Assembly (NCBI GenBank): GCA_944472135.2
Contig: OX235264.1
Coordinates: 97,164,319 to 97,228,318, forward strand
DNA from: Trichobilharzia regenti
Lineage: Eukaryota; Platyhelminthes; Trematoda; Strigeidida; Schistosomatidae
Length of the DNA stretch: 64,000 bases
Reading direction: 5' to 3'
The notes under the pieces are model-generated. The model was not told the origin of the DNA. It saw only the letters and a program-made list of their open reading frames with translations, and did not search any database. The number at the start of each line of letters is the position of its first letter. The stretch's first letter is position 1. This document shows, piece after piece, positions 1-13,034 of the stretch. The position numbers and the translations under genes are program-made.

Positions 1-185
1 ATTCACGTACATCACAACATTCTAACAAGTTGCTTACTACTGAAGACTATAAAAACACTCGTCTTATTTTTCCCATCTGATTGTAATTGATCAATAACAC
101 TCATATTATTATTTCTGAATATAAATTGTCCCATATTGAATTTTATTCAAATATCTTGTCAGTTTTACACATGTATAAGAATGAA
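1..185 (+). mobile_element. PLE-1 3' end, cut by window start
   Basis: It matches the non-coding 3' part of the PLE-1 copies at 7765, 13855 and 18640 (ACAACATTCTAACAAGTTGC, ACTCGTCTTATTTTTCCC, ACACATGTATAAGAATG). The final terminal segment is missing. Confidence 0.65.
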
Positions 186-1717
186 AGAAAAAGGGAATTG
201 AGCCACCGGTTCTTGGTTGGTTCGTCACATTGTAGAGTTTCTTGTTACTAGGCTTTTTTATTGGGCGTCTGATCCTTAGTAATGAGTGTAGGCAGCCGTC
301 GATGGAAGTTTGCGTTATGCTTTACATGATGGGACACTGATTAATTAATCGGACTGAACTCCATACAATTGTATTTGATAGTGGTGAGTATCATTGGTTA
401 CTAATTGTGTATCTCTGTGCTTCTGTGACAGGGGAAATGACAAAACCACTGACATCGCTCATAGTTATTAAACTCGTGACTCTTGCTGTCTAAATAATGC
501 AAATAATTTATGCATGGTGTGGAAGACGAAGGGCCTAGAGAAAACCTACAATTCTGCACTTTTTGCATGAAATACCAATACAGCATATAATTTACCAATC
601 AATCGTCTTTCAGCATCTATACTGTTTTGTGATTGGCTGGTTTGCTCTGTGTGAAATTCAAACGTAAATGACTGTAATAATTATGGCTTTATTACTAGCA
701 GGACAAATCAATAATATCGATACTTTTGAAATATGTAGTTTGTAGTATACTTTAACTGTTTCAAAATTATTTTGCGTTCATAATATAAGTTCACTTGAAA
801 ATAATGAGTTGAACTCATTTGAACAAAGCTAATTCATTGATTATTGAGAGAAATTAGGTATAATATTTGTATATGTCCGGTTGTTGGAATTTGAATTCTT
901 CCATTTAATAAGCGATATTATAACCATAAGCTGGAGGTTATACTAATAATGATAAAAATTAACAAGCTATACATCAAGACGACAATTCATTATACTTCGG
1001 TAGTAAGCAACGAACTTACGGACCTAGAAGCAAAGAAGAGAGAGGAGGTTGAGTTAAGTATCCATTCAGGAAGTTGCATTAGGACAATGATTGTCATTAA
1101 CCGCAGTCACTGAGAGCATATGCGATTGCGGTGAAGAAGTAGGAGATTCAGCAAGGAGAATTATGCGGGTAGCTAACCTCATAGCAACAGCCAGGACAGT
1201 TCATGTGTAAGTATTGTACTCTTCACGCAACACAGCCCACTCATCTATTGAAGTATCGTATCTCCATCCACCTGTGGCTTGTGAGAAATAATGGGTTCCA
1301 AGACAGGGATTCAGTTTTCTTTGGAATGCACACTGTTTTTAGTACTTCATCTTCTACTCTGCGGAAACTCACGTGATCATCTTCTTTCCTGGGAATCAGT
1401 GATCGGCGATTTATATTTTCAGTCCATTTTTGGAAAACACTATTTAAGATATGTTTTTTATAGTAATTTACATCAGCTATTTACAAATATAAGTAGTAAA
1501 ATTTATCTCTACAATTTTTCATTACGTGTAAGTTGTACAGAAAACTGAAGTTGGATTTCCAAATAATTTGAGTATTTTATATTGTACACTTGTATTAACT
1601 TTCGATTTAGAAGATATCATTAGAAGGTCTAGTTCGCGAATTACTTTCGGGTTAAACAAAAAGCGAGATTTTGTTCAGGACAATTCATACCCACTTGCTA
1701 AACAAGATGTATAGGTT
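186..1717. other. unclassified AT-rich stretch
   Basis: No supported gene. The 85-codon open frame at 1291-1548 has no recognisable domain and its context looks like decayed retroelement DNA. Confidence 0.4.
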
Positions 1718-2310
1718 TTTGATGTGGTTGTGCTCACTGAGCTGGATAGTTTATTTGCGAAGCTTTCATCAACCTACTAGGCAATACATGTCTTCAGTGC
1801 ATATTTCAATTCGAATTGAAGTGGGCTTTTAGATTTCTCCACGAGTTTATCAATCATCTCTCCGGGTGGGTAATCTTGAACGTGACTGGTTGTTTCTGTG
1901 TGTTTTCACACCTTCTGGGCAGCTACTTGTATTGGATCTGATTGTTTCTTCGACTTGAACTTTGACCCTTTGTGTGTGAAACTTACTTCTTTTCGGTTGA
2001 TAAACTTTGTCTATCTCGATGTGTCTATTGATTGATGATTGATTCACTGGAATACCAGGCTGGCTTCTAAAAATTCCCTAGCATTGTTGTTGTTTCTTCT
2101 GTCTAATATTTGAACGTCCATGAGATATATTTCTTCGATTCCATGAGTCCTGAGCCTCCTAAATAGTGTTTGTATGCAGTTCATTTTGTGTGTTATTGGA
2201 TTGTTGCTGTTGTAATTCAGGATTTGGTCTGTGTGAGTTGATTTTTTATAAAATTGAGTTTGTGATTCCCCTGAGGTTGTTCGCTTGACTAAGACATCCA
2301 AAAAGGATAT
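1718..2310 (-). mobile_element. PLE-2 fragment (3' part, after GIY-YIG)
   Basis: The minus-strand frames carry ILDRRNNNNAREFLEASLVF and INRHIEIDKVYQPKRSKFHT, the same as the C-terminal part of the PLE-2 copies at 41860 and 59980. It ends in the conserved hairpin at 1741-1800. It is frameshifted and 5'-truncated. Confidence 0.7.
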
Positions 2311-2754
2311 GTAAGTTCAATCCACAAACGTTAACATCTGAACCACCTATTAAGCTTAAGTCGTAATTCTCCCTGGAAACGTAACCACTATTTCACTAAT
2401 GTTTTACTTTTCCCCTTACAGTATCCAACAGCTTCAATACTCTCCCTCCCAATGCAACACAAAATTGTTAGTCATCATGGAATGCAATTTCTAATTTTTA
2501 AATTCCCCAGTTCAGCTTCTGAAAGAAACCAAATATATTTTCAGGTCATAGTATGTGATGTGTTAGACATCGTATATGGTGCAGTGACGCGCATTTCCCA
2601 TTGATGTGAATAGTTTCATGGAAGCATGATTAACTCACTGGATTACCTTAGATTCCTTCCAGCAAAATGCATGTAATTTTTCGTTTCTTGTTGTTTAAAT
2701 CTTCTAGTTATGTCATTGGATGGCGTATGAACTTAACCAAATTTGTAACTAATT

Positions 2755-3440
2755 ATGTAAGTATAAAACTTGGGCACTGTGATGGTAGAGTATAACTCCA
2801 TTATAGATAAGATTTTGTTTTCATAAAGCGTCACACAGTGTTATACAGTAATATTAACATATGACCACGTTTTGAGCACAAACTATTGCTGCTCATAATC
2901 ATATCAAGTCACTCACACAACCTATTTCCTTCATTTATATACATGTGTGGAATCGATTAGATATTGGAATAAAAATAATTGTGGGATAATGTACATTCAG
3001 AAATAATAATAATAATACGAGTGTTATTGATCACCTACAATCAGATGAGAAAAATAAGACGAGTGTTTTATAGTCATCAGTAATAAGTAACTTGGTAGAA
3101 TGTTGTGATGTACGTGAATTGAATTGAAATAGAATACAATTTGAGATTATTTATTATCCTCCTCTGATTCGGCTGAATGACTGGTGATAATAACATCATC
3201 CATGCATATCTCTGGTATTGTGGTTGAGTCATTTCTGTTGCATGTGTTGTGTTGGGTGTGTAGACTCGATGAACCAGGCTGGATTCAGTAATCAACCTCC
3301 CTCTGTCTTCACCTACATAGATTACTTCTTAGAATCTTAACCCTTTCCCACCCACTATATCATGTGGTTGTGTGTTAGTGCGTGAACTGTAATCGGTGAG
3401 CTTTTTTCTAAATTACTTATCTTCTCGCGATCAACCATTC
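2755..3440 (-). mobile_element. PLE-1 fragment (C-terminus and 3' end)
   Basis: The minus frame LITESSLVHRVYTPN..TEMTQ..NQRRIINN matches the end of the PLE-1 open frame. Beyond it lies the AT-rich tail and the terminus CCATTATAGATAAG. Related copies in the window are at 7085, 13498 and 62660. Confidence 0.7.
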
Positions 3441-4334
3441 CCATGTTAGCCAGTTTAGTGACTGGCTTTGAATCTACGATTGTGCACTTCACGAGGAATA
3501 TAAAAAGGGTATTCTGCAGAGGATTGAGTCTTATTTCAAGCAGAATGATATTGCGTCATATGATAGATATATTGTCGATGAATATTTACTTTAAGCTTCG
3601 ATATGTAGAGTAAATATTTTGCAATAAATCGCACTGAGGATTCTGTATCGTTTTTAAACATTCTCGACTGACGTACTCTTGAATTCATCAACTTTACTAA
3701 CCTCTGTTAAATTTGGAAAAGGGCGAAGTTTGGCGGTAAGACTATCGACTTCAAATAGCGCGAACAACACTGACAATACTGTAACTTCAGAAGTCCAGTT
3801 TTCCATTTGGAACGTATGTGAATAATGAAAAGCAATATAACTCCAGTGATTGATTATAATTAGCCCATCGCTTAATATGAATGAAAAACTCAAATATCTA
3901 AAAGTGTTTCAGTTTTCAGTTCATGTGAATATTGATTAATTTTGCTGGTGTGATAATCCTTGAGTAAGCGCGATGAACCATCTTATTTACAGGTGCCTGT
4001 AAGACATTGGCTGTTCTTTTGATATATTATGCTATACAAAACCATCTTAAGTGCAACGTGTCTAATCTTTCGCCTAATCATTACACTACTTGACCTGCAA
4101 GTACTCATAAAGAAATGCAACTGAAAAAATTCAGTTATTTTTAAATGTGGTTTAATGAACAATGTATTTAAATAGAACAAAAAGTGATGGTTGTATATGG
4201 AGAAAATTTTAGGATTTATCTGCCTAGTACGGATAAACTGTGGACTCAGAAAATGCGCATATTTTCAGTATAAGGTGTAGTCGCAAAGTCACATCTGACG
4301 CTGGTTGGATGGGAATTCTATGAAAAAACTCAAT
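3441..4334. other. unclassified AT-rich stretch
   Basis: Short open frames only, with no family match or repeat within the window. Confidence 0.4.
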
Positions 4335-4985
4335 ATACTTGGGGAACATTCGGCTTCAGCCGCACGTCTCCATCGCGTTCGGCTCTCTACCAGCATTTTT
4401 ACCTGGCTCCAAGTCTGCCCACATACTTTCATCTCCTCTTCACATGATCTCCTCTAAGTCACCCCGCGCTGACGACCAACTCACCGCTTCCCTTTCGGCT
4501 TCCACTCGAGCGATGCTCTGGCGTATGATGTCACTTGATGGTTTCCTCAGAGTATGGCCGAACCATCTCCATTCCTTCTTATTTGTTGCACAATCGGTTC
4601 CTGCTGTGTTGGTTTGCTCATTGCCAGAGATCCCTATTGCTGATCTTTTCTGGCCGACCAGTCATCTGATCTTGAGTAGTATTGAGCGAAGACAGCACTT
4701 GATGAAGGTGTGTAGTTTCTTTGATGTGCTCTTTATGACACGCAGTGCAAGTCTCTGATCCGTATGGTGAGTAACACTGACTTCACATTAAAGTTGAAAA
4801 TGCAGATCTTATTTTCATTCTCATGCTAAGTGCTGTTGACCTTCACACAGACTTGAGAGTAATGAAAGCTTGTTTTGCTTTCCCGATGCTTCCCAGGTAG
4901 GTTGGTAGATAAAGGAGGTTATTTCTTTCAGGTTCCTCCCATTGCTGGATGTCAGCTTAGTTAATATTAATTTAATCCAGTTTCA
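4335..4985 (-). mobile_element. SR2/RTE-like LINE 3' fragment
   Basis: The minus strand encodes the C-terminal part of an RTE-type polymerase (KARQAF..TL.S.., ..W.R.GHTLRK.., RQ..R.SVEAEREAVSWSSA) in broken frames. It is the same region as the plus copies at 22210 and 52720 and ends in the family 3' UTR. Confidence 0.65.
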
Positions 4986-5884
4986 TCCGTTTATTTTAGC
5001 TCCCGGGCTTATTTTGGTGCTATGGATAGTTCATTAAACCCTAGTCATCAGTGGTTTGAAGAAAACTTATAGTGAAATTACGAGATAAGCAAAACAAACA
5101 TAGAGAGACTGACTTCAGTCGACTTCAAAACATTCACATATATTGCTGTAAAACGTACTCACATACGAGTGATTCGACATGGTTTTTAAGTAATTTGCTT
5201 GATTTATTATTCTAGATTACTTCACAAATTACTCACAAATGCATAATTACACTTTTTATCACCAGACCGGAAGTTGTAATTTATATGGATGTAAATTATT
5301 GACTACTTTTTAAATAATACTACTTATTTGAGTCTATACCGTCTATCAGTATAGCTTTTAACATTAGATAATAATGACGAATTTTTAACGCGTTGCTTCC
5401 CTAATTTATCAACCAACACTTTTAATATTTACCATTTTATAACTATTATTCGTTTTGTGGGGTCCGATTGGAGCATGTGGATACAGTTACATATCTCCAC
5501 TTCACTCTCTTCTCAGCCACCATTTTTGACTGACTTTGCGACTACTGACAAACTTCATTTCCCCTTCACGTAGTCTTCTACAACGAACACGTTTCCGATT
5601 CACTAATGGAGCTATGTAGTGTTTTATATCACTTGGATGTCTTTTAAGCGTGTATCTAATGGACTTCTATTTTCCTCTGAATATTTTTTGGGATAACAGA
5701 CTCTTGTCTGCTTCCTTGCATTGCTAGCGTTCGTTGGTTTTTGATCCTTTCTCAGCTTGTGATATTCATTATAGATAATTTACACGTATACAACAGAATA
5801 AACGATAACCTTCAGTGTAGATCGTACCACCAAACAGGATCAGTCAGAGGAAGTTAATGAAAAGCAGGGAGTACTGAAAATCGT
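4986..5884. other. unclassified stretch
   Basis: Mostly AT-rich. GGGTCCGATTGGAGCATGTG at about 5460 may be another worn RTE 3' end. Confidence 0.35.
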
Positions 5885-6085
5885 TGGCGTTCATTGGTGG
5901 AACGCTTGCCACCCACATATATCGTCCAAGGTTCGATCCCTGGTTGACGTCCGCCAAGATCTCGCTAAGCCAGCAGGAAGGCTGGTGAAGAGATAAGGTT
6001 GGCTGTGAGGCTAGCAATCCCACCTCCATAAAATCAAAAACCATTGCTACAGAAACTTCAAAGTCCTATGTTCCACTTGGAACGT
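5885..6085 (+). repeat. SINE-C copy
   Basis: The tRNA-like head has B box GGTTCGATCCC. The body shared by this family follows: a short inverted CAGCAGGAAGGCTGGTGAAG, GAGGCTAGCAATCCCACC, and a tail ending GTTCCACTTGGAACGTGAAG. Seven other copies share this layout. Confidence 0.7.
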
Positions 6086-6774
6086 GAAGGAAGAGAAAAA
6101 AACAACTGAAGATCAGCGTTTTCCCCCTAGTTTGGAAGTCCTCCGATAAAACACCAAATCTAAAGAATATGTATTAGCATAATTTTTTCCACATCTGCAT
6201 TATATTTCCACCATTTTAATAGCTTTGTATAAAGGTCGCCATTGATGGACTTAAAAGTACAGTGACAGGCTGAAAATTTTGAAATGAGTCAACCAGACTT
6301 AAAATGTCAAATCTCAAATAAGAATTAACAAAATAAATTGCTTTTGTTCCTTGTCAGTTTAGTAATTCTCATTGATGTCTTAGTGATCATAATCTTCTCT
6401 AGTTAACCTGTTTTTTTCATGGCTTTCAAGTAGTAACAGGTTATAATGGCTTAAAAGATATTCGAAGCACAGGTTACATTCTTTCATCTGTAAGTGGGAT
6501 TTCTTGGTTACCACTTATCTGTTGATGAATATCAAATATCAGGTTTCAAAGAAAGCTAGACGCCACTGAGCACTGAACATCAGACGATACGGGTTTGATT
6601 GCTGCAGTAAAACAGATTTCTAGTGTACCTTCAATCATCACCAACTGCATTCAGTAGAAGTAGAAGTAATAGTCTACCAACCCAAAACTATCCCAGCTAA
6701 TCTAATATTTAGCGAATATATGTATGTTTTATTTGTTCGGTGATGTATACTAACACAATCAAAGATAAATGTTA

Positions 6775-6925
6775 CGTCCCTTTGGGACTTGTCAGCCGAG
6801 TGTACAGGTGGGAACACCATCACTCACTGGAAACTTAGGTACATCAAACTGACGAATGAAAAATAGGATGAAATAGGCATTCTTCGTCCCACCGCCATTC
6901 GCTGTCAACCATAATGACATCATGA
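6775..6925 (+). repeat. degenerate Smalpha-like fragment
   Basis: It shares GTGGGAACACCATCACTCACTGG and GGTACATC with the copy at 15223, followed by CTGACGA and GATGAAA in place of the hammerhead boxes. Stem II and stem I no longer pair well and the cleavage region is unclear. It is read as a decayed copy. Confidence 0.5.
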
Positions 6926-7084
6926 CAGTTTTCAGATAACGTTGAAGCGTCCGTTCTAGGACCTGACATGTTCATTATAAACAACCCTCAGGTTATATAA
7001 AGTAACTTCTACAAAGTATGTGAATATTTTATTGATTCAGAAGGAGATGGTTTGAAGTTAATTTCAAAGATTTACCAGATAATA

Positions 7085-7740
7085 TATAATCATCTAAATA
7101 CAAAACGTGGGTAATGTGATGGTAGAGTATAACTGCATAATGGATAAGATTTTACTTTGTAAGTAACACAGTGTTATATAGTAATATTAACTGATGACAA
7201 AGTTTCGAGCACAAATTATTGCCAGTCATAATCAAATCAAGTCACCACTCACACAACTTTTTTCCTTCATTTATATATATGTGTGGAATAGACTAGATAT
7301 TTAAATAAAATTCAATATGTGATAATGTACATTCATAAATAATAATATGAGTGTTATTGATCACCTACAATCAGATGGGAAAAATAAGATGAGTGTTTTT
7401 ATAGTCTTCAGTAATAAGTAACTTGTTAGAATGTTGTGATGTACGTGAATTGAATTGAAATAGAATACAATTTGAGATTATTTATTATCCTCCTCTGATT
7501 TGACTGACTGACTGACTGGTGGTAATAATATCTTCCATGCATATCTCTGGTATTTGGGTTGAGTCATTTCTGTTGCATGTGTTGTGTTGGGTGTGTAGAC
7601 TCAATGAGCCATACGGGATTCAGTAATCAATCCCTCTGTTTCCACCTACATGGATTACTTCTTAGAATCTTAACCCTCTCCCACCCTATAGTGTGGTTGT
7701 ATGTTAAAGCATGTAAACTAGTAGATGTGGGGTAATCAGA
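7085..7740 (-). mobile_element. PLE-1 copy, left arm of palindrome
   Basis: It covers the PLE-1 C-terminus and 3' tail, from terminus GCATAATGGATAAGATTTTA to the coding end near 7735. It faces the copy at 7765-8400. Confidence 0.75.
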
Positions 7741-7764
7741 TTTTGGAATCATAAGAATTTGGCT

Positions 7765-8400
7765 AAGGTAAAAATGGTTGGCCCCGACAAGATGAGTAAT
7801 TTAGAAAAAAGCTGAGCTATTGTAGTGCATGCATTAACGCACAACCACACTATAGGGTGGGAGAGGGTTAATATTCTAAGAAGTAATCTATGTAGGTGGA
7901 AACAGAGGGATTGATTACTGAATCCCGTATGGCTCATTGAGTCTACACACCCAACACACCACATGCAACAGAAATGACCCAATGCAAATACCAGAGATAT
8001 GCATGAAAGATGTTATTACCGCCAGTCAGTCAGTCAGCCAGTCAAATCAGAGGAGGATAATAAATAATCTTAAAATTCTATTTCAATTCAAGCGCATCAC
8101 AACATTCTAACAAGTTACTTATTACTGATGACTATAAAACCACTCGTCTTATTTTTCCCATCTGATTGTAGTTGATCAATAACACTCGTATTATTATTAT
8201 TTATGAATGTACATTATCCCACAATTATTTTTATTCCAATATCTAATCGATTCCACACATGTATATAATTGGAAGAAAGAAAGTTGTGTGAGTATTGCCT
8301 TGATATGGTTATGAGTGGCAATGACGTGGTCATCAGTTAATATTACTGTATAACTGTACTGTGTGATTTATCAAAATAAAATCTTATTCATAATGGAAAT
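7765..8400 (+). mobile_element. PLE-1 copy, right arm of palindrome
   Basis: It is the complement of 7085-7735, ending TATTCATAATGGAAATG. Both arms share private variants near the axis (CTCAATGAGCCATACGGG and its complement) that differ from the other PLE-1 copies. Confidence 0.75.
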
Positions 8401-8408
8401 GCATTTTT

Positions 8409-8592
8409 GGCACAGTGGTTAGGACTCTCGCCAACAATGCACATATTCCGAGTTTCGATCCTCTGCCGACGCACACCTGACATCTGTAGTCGGCCTGCAA
8501 AATTTGGGCTACCGATATCACATGCTGAAAATTCCATACCTGTACCAAAATAATACGGTGTGGAATCTAGCTTTAATCAAAACATAAATAAA
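8409..8592 (+). repeat. SINE-A copy
   Basis: Head TTGGCACAGTGGTTAGGACT with B box GTTTCGATCC, the body shared with the other SINE-A copies, and an A-rich end. It lies against the end of a PLE-1 palindrome. Confidence 0.75.
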
Positions 8593-8729
8593 AAAACATA
8601 TAATCGTATTTAGTCATTTGATCAGTTCTCACATAATTCGACTTTAGTTATGAAAAAAATAAAGTAGAATTTGAGCTTAACTCATAATAAGTGGATTATA
8701 AGAAACTGTCATATATATATAATTTGTCT

Positions 8730-8955
8730 TTCACTTTCCCAGTAGAACATAGGGCTTCAAGCTAGTGGCTTGAAGTTTCTGTAGCACTGTTCATCTTTAC
8801 AGGATGGGGTTGCTAGCCCCATGCCCAACCTTTCCTCTTTACCAGCATTATTTCTGGTTTAGCGAGGTAAAGGAGTGCGTCGGCCGGATATCGAACCCCG
8901 GACCATGTGCATGGTCGGCGAGCGTCCTAACCGCTGTACCACTGATGCGCATATA
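8730..8955 (-). repeat. SINE-C copy
   Basis: Minus-strand copy, from TTTCCCAGTAGAACATAGGG to a tRNA-like head (B box region GAACCCCGGACC on the plus strand). The open frame at 8804-9001 lies inside it and is not a gene. Confidence 0.75.
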
Positions 8956-10136
8956 TATATATACCTTCAATTGGCATGAATGTAGTTATGCTAGAGGATG
9001 AAAAGCTGTAGTATGCACTGAACAATTATATGATGACAACATACACTATAATAAACTTTTGTTTGTCCAGCTGCGTGTATGCAATAAATTCTGGATGAAT
9101 TTAGTGATTAGCTTCTTTTTAAGTAGCATAGACTGCCAAAGTGCTAGGAGCTGTCTCATCCTAGTTTGGGACTGTATTATATAGATGCGGATTGTATACT
9201 GTGTTTTTCCTTAGTAAGAGAAAGTCCGTTACCAAATGTCTTTTCCTCTTCCGTTACACAAGGACTTGCGAATTATAACTTCTATCCGTTTGGGGATATA
9301 ATTCGATGAGCAGCCGTTTCAAGCTGATATGGGGTACCCCAACAATTCTCTTTTTTTCATTTTCTAATAAATAATATTTTTAATAGCCTAATTCTAGACA
9401 AAATGTTTATACAATGGACAGAATTTCTCAGAGTAACCTGTAACGGTAGATAATTCCTCAAAATTATTGACCACAGCACTGAACACTGGATGCTGACCCT
9501 CACTGTTTAAGTCGACTTGTTTAACTGAAGGCTTCCAGTCACGCATTCACACCACTTCCTACGCCGTCGTGTCACGTTTGTGTATGATCACTAGCCAGCT
9601 AAGCAATCATCTCGTACTGCAATTCGGTCCCGAAATATATCTCGTAATTTGGACGATTAATTGTGATGTTTTGTTTTGACTTTAGTTTAGGCGGGACGAA
9701 TACTACAGAAGTTGTGGGTATTAGATCTTGCGTTAGTATACTCTGTACAATCCGCGAACGTCAGCCTCTAGAAATCTATTGCATAATAATATGAAGCATT
9801 GACTAATCCATTATGATATTCTCCCTTCATCTCCACGAAAGAAGCGCTGCTAGTTTGAAAGACAATTATAAAAGTGTGCTTGAGTGCATTTCTTGACTCA
9901 ATGGTTATAAATGAAGGACTGAAACAATAAGAACGAGAGCGATTGCGATTCATCGCGTTAGCCAGTCTACTGGTGAAAAATCCCCTCTAACTGATGTTGC
10001 GTGGTGACATAATTTACATTGGAATTCATTGAAATTCCGACAAAACTCGCAACTTGAGAATGTCATAGGCTTTTGGATTATCAGTATTTAATCTCCCAAA
10101 TAACTAACTGACTAACTGGCTAGTTGTGGAGCTGAG
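8956..10136. other. unclassified stretch
   Basis: No gene or repeat recognised. It includes a (TA)-rich patch at 8948-8962. Confidence 0.4.
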
Positions 10137-10480
10137 TAAGTTGGCCATACCATGCACCGACTTGAAAAACGCGCTCGTGAACACTACCCAGCCTGGTTAG
10201 TAAAAGGAGACGAAAAGCGAGTATACAGTTCAGTGACAGAACATATGGTCAGTTCACGACATTCAGCGCCTTTCCAAAAATCCTTCAAAGTAATATACAA
10301 GATTCAATCAAACCTATCAAAGGGAGTGAAATCAAGATATCTGGGCATAGCCGAGGCGCTAGCTATCCAAAAGCTGAAACCCACGCTTTGTATCCAAAAG
10401 AAATACATCCAACCCCTGTCCCTGCCATGGCCATCATAAATAGGTAATATTTTTTAGTAATGACCATCCCATCGTTTTTC
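10137..10480 (+). mobile_element. PLE-3 C-terminal fragment
   Basis: The frame reading REHYPAWLVKGDEKRVYSSV ends TLCIQKKYIQPLSLPWPS and a stop. It matches the end of the PLE-3 open frame at 46970-47330 (LCVQKKQVQPLLLPWP). Only the last part of the GIY-YIG domain and the C-terminus remain. Confidence 0.7.
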
Positions 10481-11307
10481 TTATCTAAACTTCCTGTTTA
10501 TTCATGTCATTTTTTAAAGTTTTTCTTAATCCCTGTTTACACTACCATATTTTCATACCCGAACTTCGTGTTTATTTTGTCATTTTACTATTTCTACATA
10601 TTTAATCCCTGATTGCATAAACAATTATTCATCACATTACTTTTTTTATCCAAACATCCTGTCTATTTTGTTACTTCTACATTTCTAACCCTAATTGCAC
10701 AATATGTCAATAGTCTCAGTCATTATGATGCTACTTTGTTTGAGTTTTATCCATCCCCCTGTTTATTATGGCATTCTAATTTTAGTTTTTATTAATTTGA
10801 CCCTTAACCGGAAATTATTCTGGGACTTTCCCATTCATTTGATATAAATACACAAATGTACAGCCTAGATGATGACTTCGTCGAAAAGAAAATTTTTTTC
10901 GCTGCAATTGTCTTCTTTTAATAACTGGCTAGTGAAAAGATTTTTAGTCAAAAATCGGTTAACAGAAACTCAATTTATCGATGATACTTTACATTTCTTA
11001 CATAATACATCGAATGCACTCTGGCTTATGCATTTTGAATGTGTTTTAACTCTGAAGTCATAAAAAGTGCACTATTCAAAAAAATATTATCTAGTTAGTC
11101 ACTAGAATAAAAAGAATTTTGTATCTTTTCAATGAATGGAAAAACAACAAAAACAATATTGTTTTATTTATTTATTTGTTTACTGATATTTCGTTATTTT
11201 AAATAACACTGCTCATAGTTTTATAATTCATACACTTATCCCATCTAAGAATCTGCAGCATTCATTTACCTGACAATGAAGAATTGCTTCATACAGAATG
11301 GACCTAT
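10481..11307. other. unclassified stretch after PLE-3
   Basis: Repeated short blocks such as TCCTGTTTATT, CCTGTCTATTTTG and CCCCTGTTTATTATGGC suggest a degenerate tandem of roughly 70-80-base units in the PLE-3 3' UTR (10480-10790). Beyond this nothing is recognised. Confidence 0.4.
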
Positions 11308-11500
11308 TGTAACGACAGAAGACAAGCTTCAGGCAACAGATCGTTTATTAAGGATATCAACACACTTATTTATCGATTTTCATCTACATTATTATAGATT
11401 ATTGTTAGCAGAAAACACAGTCCTCTGATTGGTTGTTTCTCACAGAAAGTTAACCTTTCATCTCTTTGTGACTGTTTCTTGAATGTCAGATCATCTATAT
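11308..11500 (+). repeat. LTR-like direct repeat, copy 1
   Basis: It starts TGTAACGACAGAAGACAAGC.. and shares about 190 bases of layout with 12631-12820 (CAACAGATC.TTTATT.., ..CTGATTGGTTGTTT.., ..CATCTCTTTGTG.CTGTTTC). A possible TATA stretch (TATAAAATAATG) lies at about 11590. No coding sequence lies between the copies. Confidence 0.4.
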
Positions 11501-12630
11501 GTTCGCATCTGAATACATGCGAAAAATGGTCTAAAACCACCATACTCTCCGACCACCAACACCCACTCTATTCCCAACCAGAAATCAGTATAAAATAATG
11601 TATGCTCATAAAACCAAGTATAGGAACTCAGCGATATCATATTTGGCCAACCCGTGTTCTGAGTGACAGAGACAATGTTAGGCGTGAAACCTATGACTTG
11701 CTTTGTTGTTAATAACATAATTTTAGGCTCTTTTATTTCTCTCTTATTTGCATTCTATGGTGAACACCTTCTTGAACATACTTAGCTACCTAAAATTATT
11801 AACATTGGCTTACTTTTTTATAATTTATTCTATTCCTTCTTTTGTGTATCTACTGGTTCCAACTACTTTAACACTATGAGTATTTCAAAATTGTCCTGTC
11901 ATAAACCTTCATTTAATATTAGTTTTGTGGTTGTTTTTGTTCACCAATATTAAAACTGACAATCTTGGTTATGAACGCCATTTTCACCATCTTAAAAATT
12001 TTATATGATACAAGATTACTCACACTACCACTACAAACACCGCATTATAACTGACGATAAAAAAACAACCTGAAATGTTTGTTTTATGATTGTTTAGTGT
12101 AGTTCAATCAAATTAACTGATCATCTTGGCGATAAACATTCTTAATTACATTTCATAAACTTCTTGTATGATTATAGCTGTTACTGTTCACCACGCATAC
12201 ACATATCATAGCTTCAACTATCCAATACTGAAATATTATTTATTATTTTTGTTTATTTTCCTTTCTATTTGGTATTTTCTTGCATTTCTTTTTTGTTATT
12301 TTTGTTGTTGTTTTTCTTATATTCATTTTTGAAATACTCCTTTTAAATGTACGATGAAATTAGATGCAACATTGTAGATATGTGCTGAAAATTCTACACT
12401 GTACCACTAGTACTGTTGCTGGAATAAAAGCGAAATTATTATTATTACTATTAACTGTATCCGTCTACGCAAAGCCTTTATTCGCATTTTTCTCACGACC
12501 AGTATTGGAGACATAAACATTGACGTAAATTACTGTCCACCAATTTCGACTAATAGCCAGCTCTCACCATACCTATGACTGAGTTATCTTATGAATCAAG
12601 CTGAGATTTTGTAAATTATAGTTTACTATA

Positions 12631-12820
12631 AGTGTAACGACAGGAGACAAGGGTCAGGCAACAGATCCTTTATTGAGAAAATCAAGAGATATTTATAGAT
12701 TTTTATGCACATCATTATTCGTTATTATTAGCAGAGAAGTGACGTCTTCTGATTGGTTGTTTTCTTGCTGAAGGTTATTCTTCCATCTCTTTGTGGCTGT
12801 TTCCTATACAATCAGCCCAT
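12631..12820 (+). repeat. LTR-like direct repeat, copy 2
   Basis: TGTAACGACAGGAGACAAGG.. repeats the sequence at 11308 with roughly 1.3 kb between starts. Similarity fades after about 190 bases. It could be a solo LTR pair or another dispersed repeat. Confidence 0.4.
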
Positions 12821-13034
12821 ATATCACCAAATAAGTACTTCTGATAAAGCCACTAGCAGTATTAAGCAGTGAAACGTCGTATAAGATAACCAGTGCCTAA
12901 AGACCAATTAAATCTCAGCTTCTTTTCAAGGGTAATGTATCCTTTATCGATGCGGTGATTAACACAAACAGTTTCACAGCATTGATAAGTGTTTTAAAAA
13001 CACAAAACTTTTGCTTAATAACTTCACACACACA

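Noticed and set aside
7190..7215. CTGATGA box in PLE-1 tails as another hammerhead
   Set aside because: ACTGATGACAAAGTTTCGAGCAC recurs in all PLE-1 tails but has no GAAA box, stem II or NUH site in the right places on that strand. The opposite strand has CGAAAC but no CUGANGA.
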